Part shown: positions 8,620 through 18,302 of the stretch, piece after piece
How the letters are laid out: each line of letters opens with the position of its first letter
How positions within the stretch are numbered: the stretch's first letter is position 1
NCBI GenBank assembly: GCA_951813045.1
Contig: CATOTF010000002.1
Span: 2,914,001-2,978,000 of the forward strand
From: an uncultured Rhizobiaceae bacterium
Lineage (GTDB): Bacteria; Pseudomonadota; Alphaproteobacteria; Rhizobiales; Rhizobiaceae
Length of the DNA stretch: 64,000 nt
Direction: 5' to 3'
Notes under the pieces: model-generated
The model's database searches: none
The model's input: only the letters and a program-made list of their open reading frames with translations
Told to the model about the DNA's origin: nothing
Program-made: the position numbers and the translations under genes

Positions 8620-9531
8620 TTAGAGCGAGGCGTCGACCGCCTCGCTCATTTTCGGGTCATTATGCCAATCCCAATAGGTACCATTAAGCCGCTTTGTGAT
8701 TTCGCCCGGCGCACCGTTTGAAAATACTCTGTCATTGATCTTTGAAATCGCAACCGGCCCGCCACCCGTCGTCGTGGCAAATACTTCGTCGGCTTCAAGA
8801 AACTCCGCCAAGGTAATATCCACCTGTTCGCAAGCCAGCCCGTGGTGAGCACAGATTTCCATCGCCACCTTGCGTGTAATCCCTTCGAGCACTCCCGCAC
8901 GGGGTGTTTTAACCCGTCCATTCTTGATCATAAAGACATTAAACCCCGGGCCTTCGGTCACATGCCCATTGGCATCAACCAGCATGGTGCTGTCAAAACC
9001 AGCTTCCTTGGCATCGAACAACCCTTGGGTGAAATCACCCCAATGATAATTCTTCGCGGTCGGGTCCACTGATTCTGTAGCGATACGTTCAATATCGTTG
9101 GGCACATAAAGATGCGCACCCCGTTCCAGAACGTCTTCGGGAAACACCCAAACAAATGGCACGCACCATGCATAGAAATGATTGACACAATCGCGCGGGT
9201 CCCTGCTCCGCACATCGACTGGCTTTCCCCGACTCGCAACAACTGACACGTAGGAACTCTGCAATCCCGAACGGGCGACCATGCGATGTAGAATGGATTT
9301 CATTTCGTCACGGGTTTGCGGCACCGACAGGCGGCACTTTTCCATACTGCGTTCGAACCGGTCAAGATAATCATCCGCCCGAAAGAACCGGCCATCCCAC
9401 ACATGAACCACATCATAGGTGATGTCAGAATGGGTAAGCCCCCAATCGGTTACGGGAATCGCCGCCTGCGAAATCGGAATAATCTCCCCCTTCATCCAGG
9501 CGGCACCCGCACTCCAGTCTATCTCATTCAT
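8620..9531 (-). CDS. Fold type IV PLP aminotransferase, (R)-amine transaminase-like
   Basis: A 303-residue class IV aminotransferase (branched-chain / D-amino acid / (R)-amine transaminase group). The PLP lysine is in VDPTAKNYHWGDF; TEGPGFNVF and ATTTGGGPVAIS bind the cofactor phosphate. Regions GAAWMKGE, LTHSDITYDVVHVWDGRFF and YAWCVPFVW align better, from memory, with (R)-selective amine transaminases than with IlvE or Dat. The start is the ATG at 9531, preceded by AGGG; an in-frame TTG lies 7 codons upstream. It converges on the cyclase gene, ending 13 bases from it, and diverges from the LysE exporter. Amine versus keto-acid specificity cannot be fixed by eye. Confidence 0.85.
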   Translation of the reverse strand: MNEIDWSAGAAWMKGEIIPISQAAIPVTDWGLTHSDITYDVVHVWDGRFFRADDYLDRFERSMEKCRLSVPQTRDEMKSILHRMVARSGLQSSYVSVVASRGKPVDVRSRDPRDCVNHFYAWCVPFVWVFPEDVLERGAHLYVPNDIERIATESVDPTAKNYHWGDFTQGLFDAKEAGFDSTMLVDANGHVTEGPGFNVFMIKNGRVKTPRAGVLEGITRKVAMEICAHHGLACEQVDITLAEFLEADEVFATTTGGGPVAISKINDRVFSNGAPGEITKRLNGTYWDWHNDPKMSEAVDASL

Positions 9532-9685
9532 GTCCCTATAGTCTCCCTGCAAATTTGGCGTATTTTATCACAGCAATATAATTGGCCAATCAAAGTTACG
9601 AATTAATACCTACGCAATGTGCAAACTGGTAGAGCGGCTCAGTCGCGAAGGGAGAGTTTGGGACGAATTGACTGGAATTAACACC

Positions 9686-9711
9686 TATAGTTCGACATTT
9701 ATCGAACCATA
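9686..9711. promoter_or_regulatory. Inverted repeat, possible operator upstream of the LysE-type gene
   Basis: TATAGTTCGA (9686-9695) and TCGAACCATA (9702-9711) form 10-bp arms with one mismatch around a 6-base centre. It lies about 50 bases before the exporter start, in the divergent region shared with the transaminase. The symmetry and position fit a repressor or activator site. The regulator is unknown. Confidence 0.5.
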
Positions 9712-9760
9712 TATATGCACAGTATGCTAAAACGGTGCATATCTAGAAAAGAGGCTCGCC

Positions 9761-10396
9761 ATGACGGAATTTGCCACCTATTTGCCCGGGTTCATCGCAG
9801 CCTATTCCATTTTGCTTATTGCTTCGCTGTCACCTGGGCCTTCCGTTGCAATGCTGATTGGAATTGCAACAAGCACCGGTCGAACTCCCGCCTTGATTAC
9901 AACACTGGGGATTGCGTGCGGCAGTGTCACAATTAACATTTTTACCATTCTTGGGGTTGGGCTAATCCTGTCCCAGGTGGCGTGGGGAATGACTGCACTA
10001 AAGGCAATTGGAGCCGTATATCTACTGTGGCTGGCGTATGGAGCGTTCAAGAAAAGCCTGCATCCAACCCAATTCCAATTGGTAGCAACACCGCAACAGG
10101 CCGCTTTCAGGCATTTTATGGCTGGATATCTGCTGCAGGTCACAAACCCCAAGGCAATTGCATTCTGGTTGGCCATCGCGTCGGTCGGCGCGACAAATGG
10201 GGCTCATATTGGGGTAATTGTGCTGTTTGTCGCCGGTGGATTTCTGATTTCATTTGGATGCCACGGGGCGTGGGCGGTCGCTTTATCGGCCAATTCAATT
10301 CGAACTGCGTATGCCAAAGCTCGCCGTTGGATAGAAGCAACACTAGGTGCGTTTTTCACCTTTGCGGCTTATAGGTTAGCCACATCGGAAAGTTAG
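9761..10396 (+). CDS. LysE/RhtB-family amino acid exporter
   Basis: A 211-residue inner membrane exporter with the family signature SPGPSVAMLIG near residue 25 and about six hydrophobic segments (SILLIASLSPGP, INIFTILGVGLIL, KAIGAVYLLWLAYGAF, NPKAIAFWLAIASVG, IGVIVLFVAGGFLISF, and a C-terminal helix). Members export amino acids or related metabolites. The divergent transaminase suggests the substrate may be an amine or amino acid, which is inference. Start ATG at 9761 has GAGG upstream. Confidence 0.9.
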   Translation: MTEFATYLPGFIAAYSILLIASLSPGPSVAMLIGIATSTGRTPALITTLGIACGSVTINIFTILGVGLILSQVAWGMTALKAIGAVYLLWLAYGAFKKSLHPTQFQLVATPQQAAFRHFMAGYLLQVTNPKAIAFWLAIASVGATNGAHIGVIVLFVAGGFLISFGCHGAWAVALSANSIRTAYAKARRWIEATLGAFFTFAAYRLATSES

Positions 10397-10527
10397 ATTT
10401 CGCTGTCCCAGGCGGGAGACACCTTCAACATTTCATCCAATTCAAATTCGCTAATACCGCGACATCCACAATATTTATCCGATCATTTTACCTAAATGCC
10501 TCAAACTCTCCTAACGTGCATCAATCT

Positions 10528-10568
10528 TTGCCTTATGTTAATGAGTACATTACAAGAACATAAGGCAA
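10528..10568. repeat. Perfect 12-bp inverted repeat upstream of ruvC
   Basis: TTGCCTTATGTT (10528-10539) and AACATAAGGCAA (10557-10568) are exact inverted copies separated by 17 bases. The right arm ends 38 bases before the ruvC start. Neither arm is followed by a T run, so it is not an obvious terminator. It is either a binding site for a dimeric regulator or a leader hairpin. It does not match the alphaproteobacterial LexA box (GTTC-N7-GTTC). Confidence 0.6.
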
Positions 10569-10606
10569 TTAATATCGTGAGTCGGATGGTTTGAAGGTGG
10601 TGCATA

Positions 10607-11125
10607 TTGAGTGAAATTATCCGAATAATCGGCATCGATCCCGGTCTGCGCAATATGGGTTGGGGAGTTGTGGAAAGTCAGGGGACCAGCCTGCGATTTA
10701 TTGCGGCAGGCACAGTGCGTTCCAATGCCAAAACCGATTTAGCCTCCCGCCTGTGCCAGTTACATGACGGGTTAAGCGATGTCCTTCACGCCCATGTTCC
10801 CCATGAAGCGGCGGTTGAAAACACATTCGTTAACAAGGACGCGGGTGCAACACTCAAACTCGGCCAGGCCCGTGGCATCGCCATGTTGGCGCCCGCAAAG
10901 GCTGGGCTACCGGTCTCAGAATATGCGCCGAATGCCGTAAAAAAAGCCGTGATTGGTGTCGGCCATGGGGATAAATCACAAATCAAACTGATGGTCGGCA
11001 TGTTACTGCCTAAAGCGACCTACGATTCAGATGATGCCGCCGATGCTCTGGCGCTCGCCATCTGTCACGCCCATCACCGCGGTGGGGCAAGTGCACGCAT
11101 TGCCGCCGCAGCAGCCGCAGGCTAG
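10607..11125 (+). CDS. ruvC: Holliday junction resolvase RuvC
   Basis: Endonuclease that cuts Holliday junctions in complex with RuvAB. The 172 residues match the family length. Catalytic acids are visible: Asp in [14 protein letters not shown], Glu in [13 protein letters not shown], and Asp residues in [18 protein letters not shown]. The start is a TTG at 10607, supported by AAGGTGG eight bases upstream and by the lack of an ATG near the N-terminal strand. It leads a ruvC-ruvA-ruvB operon with a 9-base gap to ruvA. Confidence 0.96.
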   Translation: MSEIIRIIGIDPGLRNMGWGVVESQGTSLRFIAAGTVRSNAKTDLASRLCQLHDGLSDVLHAHVPHEAAVENTFVNKDAGATLKLGQARGIAMLAPAKAGLPVSEYAPNAVKKAVIGVGHGDKSQIKLMVGMLLPKATYDSDDAADALALAICHAHHRGGASARIAAAAAAG

Positions 11126-11134
11126 GAAGTTCCC

Positions 11135-11752
11135 ATGATTGGTAAACTCAAAGGCCTGGTCGATTCTTTCGGCGATGACTGGATCATTCTTGATGTCCAG
11201 GGGGTCGGATATCAGGTGCATTGTTCAACGCGCACCCTTTCCGCACTCCCCTTCCCCGGCGAAGCGGCAACCCTGTCGATTGAAACCCATGTGCGGGAAA
11301 CAGAGATTAAACTATTCGGATTTCAAGCGGACTTTGAACGGGACTGGTTCCGCCTGTTGCAAAACGTGCAGGGCGTCGGCGCGAAGGTAGCGCTTGCCAT
11401 TCTCGGCACATTGACCCCTGGAGAGCTGGCATCCGCAATTGCGCTTCAGGATAAAGCCATGGTTGCGCGCGCGCCGGGCGTTGGCCCAAAGGTCGCTCAA
11501 CGTCTTGTGGCTGAGTTAAAAGACAAGGCCCCTGCCCTTTCCGGCGATATGAGCGGCACAATCGGCTTGCAACAGGAAATCGGCGCGGGCGTTGCCGGTG
11601 GCGCTGTACAGGACGCAGTTAGCGCCTTGACCAATCTCGGTTATTCCAGCCAACAGGCCAGCGCTGCAGTCGGAACCGCCCTGAAGGAAGCCGGAGAAGA
11701 CGCACCAAGCACAACGCTCATACGCCTTGGGCTGCGGGAGTTGAGTAGTTGA
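11135..11752 (+). CDS. ruvA: Holliday junction branch migration protein RuvA
   Basis: Junction-binding subunit that loads RuvB. 205 residues with an N-terminal OB fold ([25 protein letters not shown] read as two parts), a helix-hairpin-helix region ([18 protein letters not shown] and [19 protein letters not shown]), and a C-terminal RuvB-contact domain ([19 protein letters not shown]). An ATG start follows GGAAG. Its stop overlaps the TTG start of ruvB. Confidence 0.96.
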   Translation: MIGKLKGLVDSFGDDWIILDVQGVGYQVHCSTRTLSALPFPGEAATLSIETHVRETEIKLFGFQADFERDWFRLLQNVQGVGAKVALAILGTLTPGELASAIALQDKAMVARAPGVGPKVAQRLVAELKDKAPALSGDMSGTIGLQQEIGAGVAGGAVQDAVSALTNLGYSSQQASAAVGTALKEAGEDAPSTTLIRLGLRELSS

Positions 11753-12792
11753 ACGACTCCCGCATAATCGACGGTGAGAAAAAATCTGAAGATCTCGACA
11801 CCGCCATCCGTCCGGAACGCCTGTCGGATTTCACCGGCCAGGAACAGGCTCGTGCTAATCTTTCTGTCTTTATCGAAGCGGCCAAACAGCGCGGCGAGGC
11901 GCTTGATCACGTGCTTTTTGTCGGACCTCCGGGCCTCGGCAAAACGACATTGGCCCAAATTATGGCAAAAGAGCTTGGCGTGAATTTTCGTTCAACCTCC
12001 GGCCCCGTTATCGCAAAGGCCGGTGATCTTGCCGCCCTGCTCACCAATCTCGATGACCGCGATGTTTTGTTTATTGACGAAATCCACCGCCTCAACCCGG
12101 CAGTTGAAGAAATTCTCTATCCGGCGATGGAAGATTACCAGCTTGATCTGATTATCGGCGAAGGCCCGGCTGCGCGCTCTGTAAAAATCGACCTCGCAAA
12201 ATTCACGCTTGTGGCCGCCACCACCCGCATCGGCCTACTCACAACACCACTGCGTGATCGTTTCGGCATTCCCATCCGGCTGCAATTTTATACCGTTCCC
12301 GAACTGGAAAAAATTGTCGTTCGGGGTGCCCGTATTATGGGCATTGGCATCGATGAAAAGGGTGCGCTTGAAATTGCCCGCCGTGCCCGTGGCACACCCC
12401 GGATTGCCGGGCGCCTGCTGCGCCGTGTCCGTGACTTTGCCATCGTTGCTGGAAGCGACAAGATTACTCGCGAAATCGCCGACAAAGCGCTTAATCAGCT
12501 CGGGGTCGATCCCATAGGCCTCGACGAACTCGACCGGCGCTACCTCGCGGTTATCGGCGAAAACTTCGGCGGTGGTCCTGTTGGTATTGAAACTATTGCC
12601 GCATCATTATCAGAACCCCGCGATGCAATTGAAGACATAATTGAGCCTTACCTTATTCAACAGGGTTTCATACAACGCACCCCAAGGGGACGCATGATGA
12701 CACCCCGCGCCTTCGACCATATGGGGCTGGCGACACGGGGAAACCTGCTGAACAATCAGGCGAGCCTGTTTGAAGAAGAGGAAGCGGAATGA
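11749..12792 (+). CDS. ruvB: Holliday junction branch migration ATPase RuvB
   Basis: Hexameric AAA+ motor that drives branch migration. 347 residues. Visible are [19 protein letters not shown], Walker [13 protein letters not shown], Walker [12 protein letters not shown], sensor 1 [19 protein letters not shown], sensor 2 [18 protein letters not shown], and the C-terminal winged helix ending [17 protein letters not shown]. The start is the TTG at 11749, overlapping the ruvA stop (TTGA). The stop overlaps the ATG of the class V aminotransferase (ATGA), so translation is coupled through the run. Confidence 0.97.
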   Translation: MNDSRIIDGEKKSEDLDTAIRPERLSDFTGQEQARANLSVFIEAAKQRGEALDHVLFVGPPGLGKTTLAQIMAKELGVNFRSTSGPVIAKAGDLAALLTNLDDRDVLFIDEIHRLNPAVEEILYPAMEDYQLDLIIGEGPAARSVKIDLAKFTLVAATTRIGLLTTPLRDRFGIPIRLQFYTVPELEKIVVRGARIMGIGIDEKGALEIARRARGTPRIAGRLLRRVRDFAIVAGSDKITREIADKALNQLGVDPIGLDELDRRYLAVIGENFGGGPVGIETIAASLSEPRDAIEDIIEPYLIQQGFIQRTPRGRMMTPRAFDHMGLATRGNLLNNQASLFEEEEAE

Positions 12793-13976
12793 GTGACGGG
12801 AACCAAGGACTTCTACCCAGCCAGCGACATCTATTCGATATGCCGCGTGATGTCTGTTTTTTCACCGCCGCATCCTGGTGCCCGATTCCTAAAAGCACGG
12901 TTGAAATCGGCAAGGCTGCCGTTGAACGAAAATCCCGCCCCTGGGAGTTAGCAGGTGGGTTGCAGCAAGACCAATGCGAACGTGCACGAAGTGCAGCAGC
13001 CGCTTTGATCAATGCAACACCGGAAGATGTAGCGATTATATCTTCCATTGGATATGGCGTCGCTACAGCCGCCAAGGCGCTAAATCTACCCGCTGGCAGC
13101 AATGTCATCGTACTCGCTGACGACCACACTTCGCCGGTGCTTGAGTGGTCAGCACTGCCAAAAGACCGGACGGTAAACATCCACACGGTTCACCCCGGCG
13201 CGGACCGCGACTGGACCGCTGCGGTTCTGGAAATGATCGAGACCACAGCCAAAGACGGTTTAGCGCTGGTGTCAATCTCCAATGTTCATTGGTCCGATGG
13301 CGGATTGGTGGACATCGACGCGGTCGCCACTGCCGTGCACCGTCATGGTGCCAAACTGCTGATCGATGCCACCCATGCGGTAGGGGTAATCGATATGGAT
13401 GTTGCGCGCCTCGACCCGGATTTTCTGATCTTCCCAACATATAAGTGGCTGCTTGGACCCTATGGGCGCGCATTCATGTATGTGGCGAAACGTCACCACA
13501 ATGCCGTTCCTCTTGAGCAAACCATGGGTGGCCGCAAACATGTGCGGGCAGAAGATCTCGTCTATTTCACCGATCTGGATTATGTGCCCGATGCCCGTCG
13601 TTTTGACATGGGCGAGTGCGATTTCTTCATCTCGCTCGATATGGCTCGTGAGGGGATGGAACTGGTGCACTCCTTTGGTCGCGAACGTGTGGAGGCTCGG
13701 TTAGCGCATTTGACCGGCTATCTAGCCACTGGTCTCAAGGATGCCGATCTGCCGGTTACCATGTTATCAAAAAATTTAAGGGCACCGAATATTCTATCGC
13801 TTGGGTTTCCAGGGGGCATGCCTGAAGGTCTCGCGGCATCTCTGGCCGCACGTCAGGTTTACACCGCCCCCCGACTTGGCCGCCTGCGGGTGGCGCCTCA
13901 TATTTACAATGATGAAGTTGATTGCGACAAATTCATCAAAGTGTTGGGGGAGATATTGAACGAGGAATGCCTGTGA
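12789..13976 (+). CDS. Class V aminotransferase-like PLP enzyme
   Basis: A 395-residue fold type I PLP enzyme related to cysteine desulfurases, kynureninase and isopenicillin epimerase-like proteins. The cofactor region includes [31 protein letters not shown] and the PLP lysine in [12 protein letters not shown]. It lacks the cysteine-bearing loop expected of a true desulfurase near the C-terminus, so a sulfur role is unlikely. Its ATG overlaps the ruvB stop (ATGA), and its stop overlaps the GTG start of ybgC, so it is translationally embedded between two housekeeping operons. Reaction unknown. Confidence 0.85.
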   Translation: MSDGNQGLLPSQRHLFDMPRDVCFFTAASWCPIPKSTVEIGKAAVERKSRPWELAGGLQQDQCERARSAAAALINATPEDVAIISSIGYGVATAAKALNLPAGSNVIVLADDHTSPVLEWSALPKDRTVNIHTVHPGADRDWTAAVLEMIETTAKDGLALVSISNVHWSDGGLVDIDAVATAVHRHGAKLLIDATHAVGVIDMDVARLDPDFLIFPTYKWLLGPYGRAFMYVAKRHHNAVPLEQTMGGRKHVRAEDLVYFTDLDYVPDARRFDMGECDFFISLDMAREGMELVHSFGRERVEARLAHLTGYLATGLKDADLPVTMLSKNLRAPNILSLGFPGGMPEGLAASLAARQVYTAPRLGRLRVAPHIYNDEVDCDKFIKVLGEILNEECL

Positions 13977-14413
13977 GCGCTGAACCCCACACTGGCACTC
14001 TCCGTGATAACTCTCACACCCGTTTGGAGCGGGTGTATTTTGAACACACCGACTTTTCCGGCGTCGTATATCACAGCCGTTATCTCGACTTTCTCGAACA
14101 TGGCCGTTCCGATTATGTGCGCATGTTGGGGGTGCATCATCGGGAAATGGCCGATGGAGTTTATGGTGAAGGTCTGGCATTTGCTGTTCACCGTATGGAG
14201 ATCGATTTCAAGCAGGCCGCCCGCATTGATGATGTGCTGACCGTCGAAACCCACCGGGGAGTGTTAAAGGGGTTACGCCTCACATTCAGACAACAAATCA
14301 GGCGAAATGAGACGATATTGCTCAATGCCCTTGTAACTGTGGTCTTGATTACGTCCGATGGTAAACCATCCCGGTTTCCGCAAGAGCTACAAAGACGCCT
14401 TGGTATCGCCTGA
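13973..14413 (+). CDS. ybgC: YbgC-type acyl-CoA thioesterase of the Tol-Pal locus
   Basis: Hotdog-fold thioesterase (4-hydroxybenzoyl-CoA thioesterase family), cytoplasmic, found at the head of Tol-Pal loci. The catalytic loop YFEHTDFSGVVYHSRYLDFLE is intact in two parts (YFEHTDFSGVVYH then SRYLDFLEHGRSDYVR). The best start is the GTG at 13973, eight bases after GAGGA and overlapping the stop of the upstream gene. An ATG at 13967 sits too close to that ribosome site. About 146 residues, normal for the family. tolQ follows after 202 bases in which I see no gene. Confidence 0.92.
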   Translation: MSAEPHTGTLRDNSHTRLERVYFEHTDFSGVVYHSRYLDFLEHGRSDYVRMLGVHHREMADGVYGEGLAFAVHRMEIDFKQAARIDDVLTVETHRGVLKGLRLTFRQQIRRNETILLNALVTVVLITSDGKPSRFPQELQRRLGIA

Positions 14414-14615
14414 ATTGAGCCGCTAAAGCAGCAAAAACCTAACGCTTCCTTAACCATAATTCCGGCAAGGTAGCCCCAATCAAATTGAATCTGAATCGGT
14501 GTGGTAACGCCATGCTTTCACCCCAATTTTCCGCAATGCAAGTCAGCGCTCCCAGAAAATTACCAAGCGTTCGCCCGCCGCATACACCAATCCCACCTGA
14601 TCGGATACTCCGAAA

Positions 14616-15413
14616 ATGAAATTCATGGACAAGCACCATCTCCTGTTTGCCGGAACAACCGTGACAACTGCTGCGACAGCAACAAGCTCAGCATTTGCGC
14701 AGGCAGTCAGCCGCGAAAGCCTGCCATCAGCTACTGTTGATACGTCTTTGCTAAACCTGTTCCTTGAAGCCTCAATTGTGGTGCAGGTCGTCATGGTTGG
14801 TCTGTTAATTGCATCAGTCTGGTGCTGGGCGATCATCATCGACAAGACTCTGTTGTTTGGCAGAACAAAGCGCCAGATCAACCAGTTTGAATCTATTTTC
14901 TGGTCAGGACAGAGCCTCGAAGAATTATACCGCACGCTCTCAGAACGCACCAATATCGGCATGGCATCACTGTTTGTCGCGGCAATGGGGGAGTGGAAAC
15001 GGTCCTTTGAACGCAATGCCCGTTCGCAAATCGGCCTGCAGACACGTATCGACAAAATCCTGGACGTGTCGATGGCGCGGGAGATGGAACGGCTGGAAAA
15101 ACGCCTGTTGTTTCTCGCCACGCTTGGGTCGGCTGCGCCGTTCATCGGTCTGTTCGGTACTGTGGTTGGTATCATGACATCATTCCAGGCCATCGCCGGA
15201 TCGAAATCAACTAACCTCGCCGTGGTGGCACCGGGTATCGCGGAAGCGCTTCTGGCAACAGCTCTTGGTCTGTTAGCGGCTATCCCCGCTGTGATCGCTT
15301 ATAACAAATTATCAGCCGACGCCGGTAAAATTGCGACTCGACTCGAAGGTTTCGCCGATGAGTTCTCAGCCATACTTTCGCGGCAAATTGATGAAAAAAC
15401 AGCAGTTGAATAA
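14616..15413 (+). CDS. tolQ: Tol-Pal proton channel protein TolQ
   Basis: Inner membrane subunit of the TolQ-TolR motor, which uses the proton gradient to drive outer membrane constriction at division. 265 residues with three membrane segments: a first helix around residues 49-72 (VVQVVMVGLLIASVWCWAII) and two in the second half (ATLGSAAPFIGLFGTVVGIM and APGIAEALLATALGLLAAIP), the MotA/TolQ/ExbB signature. The N-terminal 30 residues form an additional hydrophobic leader ending SAFAQA, longer than in enterobacterial TolQ. Confidence 0.95.
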   Translation: MKFMDKHHLLFAGTTVTTAATATSSAFAQAVSRESLPSATVDTSLLNLFLEASIVVQVVMVGLLIASVWCWAIIIDKTLLFGRTKRQINQFESIFWSGQSLEELYRTLSERTNIGMASLFVAAMGEWKRSFERNARSQIGLQTRIDKILDVSMAREMERLEKRLLFLATLGSAAPFIGLFGTVVGIMTSFQAIAGSKSTNLAVVAPGIAEALLATALGLLAAIPAVIAYNKLSADAGKIATRLEGFADEFSAILSRQIDEKTAVE

Positions 15414-15444
15414 GCCTTTGTTTATTCAAACGGGAATCTAATTC

Positions 15445-15894
15445 ATGGGAATGTCAGTAGGCGGTAGCGGAATTTCAGGCGGACGCAGGCGTCGCAACAA
15501 ACGCCATGCGCCGATGAGCGAAATCAACGTCACGCCGTTTGTTGACGTGATGCTCGTATTGCTGATCATTTTCATGGTGGCCGCCCCCCTGTTGACTGTC
15601 GGCGTTCCCATTGATCTGCCGGAAACCCGAGCCAAACAGTTGAATTCAGAGACCCAGCCAATCACAATTTCGGTACGTGAGGGCGGGCAAGTTTTCCTGC
15701 AGGAAACCGAAATCCTGGCCGATGAACTCATTCCCAAGCTCAAGGCGATCGCCAAAAACGGTTATGACGAACGCCTCTATGTGCGTGGAGACAAAACGAC
15801 CGATTACGGCACTGTCATGCGCCTCATGGGTGCGCTCAATCAGGCAGGATATAAGAAAATTGGCCTTGTTACTTTACAGGAGCAGGATGGGTAG
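15445..15894 (+). CDS. tolR: Tol-Pal proton channel protein TolR
   Basis: ExbD/TolR-family subunit of the TolQR motor. 149 residues. After a short basic cytoplasmic stretch (GGRRRRNKRHAPMSEINVTP) comes one membrane helix, FVDVMLVLLIIFMVAAPL, holding the conserved channel aspartate. A periplasmic domain follows (ITISVREGGQVFLQ, YVRGDKTTDYGTVMRLM). The stop TAG is immediately followed by the tolA ATG. Confidence 0.95.
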   Translation: MGMSVGGSGISGGRRRRNKRHAPMSEINVTPFVDVMLVLLIIFMVAAPLLTVGVPIDLPETRAKQLNSETQPITISVREGGQVFLQETEILADELIPKLKAIAKNGYDERLYVRGDKTTDYGTVMRLMGALNQAGYKKIGLVTLQEQDG

Positions 15895-16920
15895 ATGAAA
15901 GCTGGTGTTGCCACATCATTTCTTGCCCATGCCGCCGTTCTCACCTGGGGAATGGTGTCACTCGCCGCTCCCACACCACTTGAAGTGCAGGACGTTGAGG
16001 CTTTACCCATCGATATTGTGCCCTTTGAGGAACTGACAAAGTCCATTCAGGGGGAGAAAAAGGCCGATCCGGCACCTAAACCGGCGCCCAAACAAACAGT
16101 AAAACCACCGACCCAGCGCCCTGCGGTTAACGCGGGCGATACAGATAATGATCAAAAGGCCGAAGCTCCGAAGGTTGCAAAGGCTCCGCCTGTGGAGAAG
16201 ACGGAAGCTCCAACACCGGAGCCTTCTCCAAAGGAGGCTGAAAAGCCGAAACCTGTCCCCACTCCGAAACTGGCCCCGGAACCCAAGCCGAAAACAGATA
16301 TTGCCCTGCTAACAAAACAAAGCGTTGAACCCCGGCCCGACACGCCGGTTGAAGAAACGTTTGAAAAACTGCCAGAAAAGGTAGCGGCTCCCAAAAGCCG
16401 CCCGGAAAAGCCAAAACCGGAAGCCGCTGAGACCAACAAGCGTAAAGAAGAAAAAGAAGTGGCCAAGGCCACGCCGAAGAAAGCTGAAACCAAGAAAAAA
16501 ACGGAAACGACCAAAAAGGCCACGGTCAACAAATCAAAAGCCAATGCTGGTGGTGCAAAACGCAGCAAGGACAAGACAGCGCTCGGAACAAAGAAATCAA
16601 ACAACGCCACCAAACTGGCCCAAAGTGAGATTGATGCATTGCGCGGTCGTTTGGAAGGCTGCTGGAGCGTAGGCGACCTGACTGGCCATCCAGACGCTGA
16701 TAAAATGCGCGCCAAGGTAACCTTCAATTTAACACGCGCCGGTGATATCGATGGCCGAGTGAAAGTCAAGGTTAGCGGGACAGATCGCTCCACCCGATCC
16801 GTGCTCGCCGTTCGCGTGCGTGCGGCAGTCTCAGACTGCGCCCCTTACAAATTACCGCTAGAAAAATATGAAACTTGGTCAGAAGTCGTTGTGAACTTTT
16901 CACTGCAGGACATGCTCTGA
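15895..16920 (+). CDS. tolA: Tol-Pal bridging protein TolA
   Basis: Periplasm-spanning protein linking the TolQR motor to the outer membrane through TolB and Pal. 341 residues: one N-terminal membrane helix (FLAHAAVLTWGMVSLAA), a long low-complexity segment rich in Lys, Pro, Glu and Ala (about residues 55-240), and a C-terminal TonB/TolA-like domain with GRLEGCWSVGDL, VTFNLTRAGDIDG and YKLPLEKYETWSEVVVNF. The central repeat composition generates a long meaningless antisense frame. Confidence 0.92.
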   Translation: MKAGVATSFLAHAAVLTWGMVSLAAPTPLEVQDVEALPIDIVPFEELTKSIQGEKKADPAPKPAPKQTVKPPTQRPAVNAGDTDNDQKAEAPKVAKAPPVEKTEAPTPEPSPKEAEKPKPVPTPKLAPEPKPKTDIALLTKQSVEPRPDTPVEETFEKLPEKVAAPKSRPEKPKPEAAETNKRKEEKEVAKATPKKAETKKKTETTKKATVNKSKANAGGAKRSKDKTALGTKKSNNATKLAQSEIDALRGRLEGCWSVGDLTGHPDADKMRAKVTFNLTRAGDIDGRVKVKVSGTDRSTRSVLAVRVRAAVSDCAPYKLPLEKYETWSEVVVNFSLQDML

Positions 16921-16970
16921 CCACAACTAAAATTAGAACACGGGTATCTCGATAAAACGGGAATGGAAAA

Positions 16971-18302
16971 ATGACAGTTACGCCTCTTCAAACTTCAATC
17001 AACCGCATCTGCGCCATGGTGACCATGATCATGGTTGCCACCTTCATGCAAACAACTTTGGCGCTGGCGAAAGTAGAAATTGATGTCACAAAAGGCAACG
17101 TGGAGCCACTTCCCATCGCTATTCCCCTGTTTCTGGGCGAAAGCCAACTCGGGCGCGATATTGCCGGAGTTGTGGAAGCCGACCTGCGTCGCTCCGGACT
17201 TTTTGCCCCGATAGACCGCGCCGCCTTTATCGAGAATATCTCCGATTCCAATGCCCAGCCAAACTTTCCCAGTTGGACCGCAATCAAGGCGCAAGCCCTG
17301 GTAACTGGCCGCGTTGTCAGCGAAGGCGGTGGTCGTTTCCGTACCGAGTTTCGCCTGTGGGATACCTATGGCTCGGAAGAAATGGAAGCCCAGCAATACT
17401 CGACTGATCCTAACAACTGGCGGCGCGTGGCCCACATCATTGCCGACTCGATATACAAAGCACTTACCGGTGAATCCGGTTATTTTGATACACGCATTGT
17501 CTACGTCGCTGAAACTGGCCCCAAAAACAAACGCATCAAACGTTTGGCAATCATGGATCAGGACGGGTTCAACAACCGTTTCCTGACGGACGGTCGTGAC
17601 CTCGTTCTCACGCCGCGCTTTTCACCTTCCCGGCAGGAAGTTACCTATATGTCTTTCGCTGGAGACCGCCCCCGTGTTTATCTGCTGCAGATTGAAACCG
17701 GCCAGCGTGAGGTTGTCGGTAATTTCCCGAATATGACATTCTCGCCCCGCTTTTCACCGGACGGTCAACGGGTCATCATGAGCCTGCAACAAGACGGTAA
17801 CGCCAACATCTACACTATGGACCTGCGATCCAGAAACACAACGCGCCTGACCGGCACAACAGCCATCGACACCTCCCCCTCCTATTCTCCTGATGGTCGG
17901 AGGATTGTATTTGAATCCGACCGTGGAGGCCGCCAGCAACTTTACGTTATGGGTGCTGATGGGGGCAATCAGCAGCGCATTTCATTTGGTACTGGCAGTT
18001 ATTCTACACCCGTGTGGTCCCCCCGTGGAGACCTGATTGCTTTTACCAAACGGTCTGGCGGTCAATTTCTAATCGGTGTCATGCGCCCAGATGGCAAACA
18101 AGAACGTATATTGACCGAAGGATATCATAACGAAGGCCCGACATGGGCGCCCAACGGGCGTACTTTGATGTTCTTCCGCGAAACACCAGGTGGAAATGGC
18201 GGGCCTAAGCTTTACAGCATTGATTTAACGGGGCGCAATGAGCAGCCGATTTCAACCAAAGCGTTTGCATCAGACCCGGCGTGGTCGCCTCTGCTGGATT
18301 AA
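16971..18302 (+). CDS. tolB: Tol-Pal periplasmic beta-propeller protein TolB
   Basis: Periplasmic partner of Pal and TolA. 443 residues with a signal peptide ending LALAK near residue 34, an N-terminal alpha/beta domain ([20 protein letters not shown]), and a C-terminal propeller built from TolB/WD40-like repeats such as [27 protein letters not shown] and [16 protein letters not shown]. pal normally follows tolB; here the next gene is a DUF1127 gene on the opposite strand that ends directly at the tolB stop. Confidence 0.96.
   Translation: MTVTPLQTSINRICAMVTMIMVATFMQTTLALAKVEIDVTKGNVEPLPIAIPLFLGESQLGRDIAGVVEADLRRSGLFAPIDRAAFIENISDSNAQPNFPSWTAIKAQALVTGRVVSEGGGRFRTEFRLWDTYGSEEMEAQQYSTDPNNWRRVAHIIADSIYKALTGESGYFDTRIVYVAETGPKNKRIKRLAIMDQDGFNNRFLTDGRDLVLTPRFSPSRQEVTYMSFAGDRPRVYLLQIETGQREVVGNFPNMTFSPRFSPDGQRVIMSLQQDGNANIYTMDLRSRNTTRLTGTTAIDTSPSYSPDGRRIVFESDRGGRQQLYVMGADGGNQQRISFGTGSYSTPVWSPRGDLIAFTKRSGGQFLIGVMRPDGKQERILTEGYHNEGPTWAPNGRTLMFFRETPGGNGGPKLYSIDLTGRNEQPISTKAFASDPAWSPLLD

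Noticed and set aside
10397-10606. LexA-controlled SOS promoter before ruvC
   Set aside because: No GTTC-N7-GTTC or GAAC-N7-GAAC is present; only a single GAAC occurs.
16152-16793. Long antisense frame opposite tolA
   Set aside because: It arises from the Lys/Pro/Glu-rich low-complexity codons of tolA read backwards; the product is a Ser/Val/Phe-rich string with no domain and no ribosome site.
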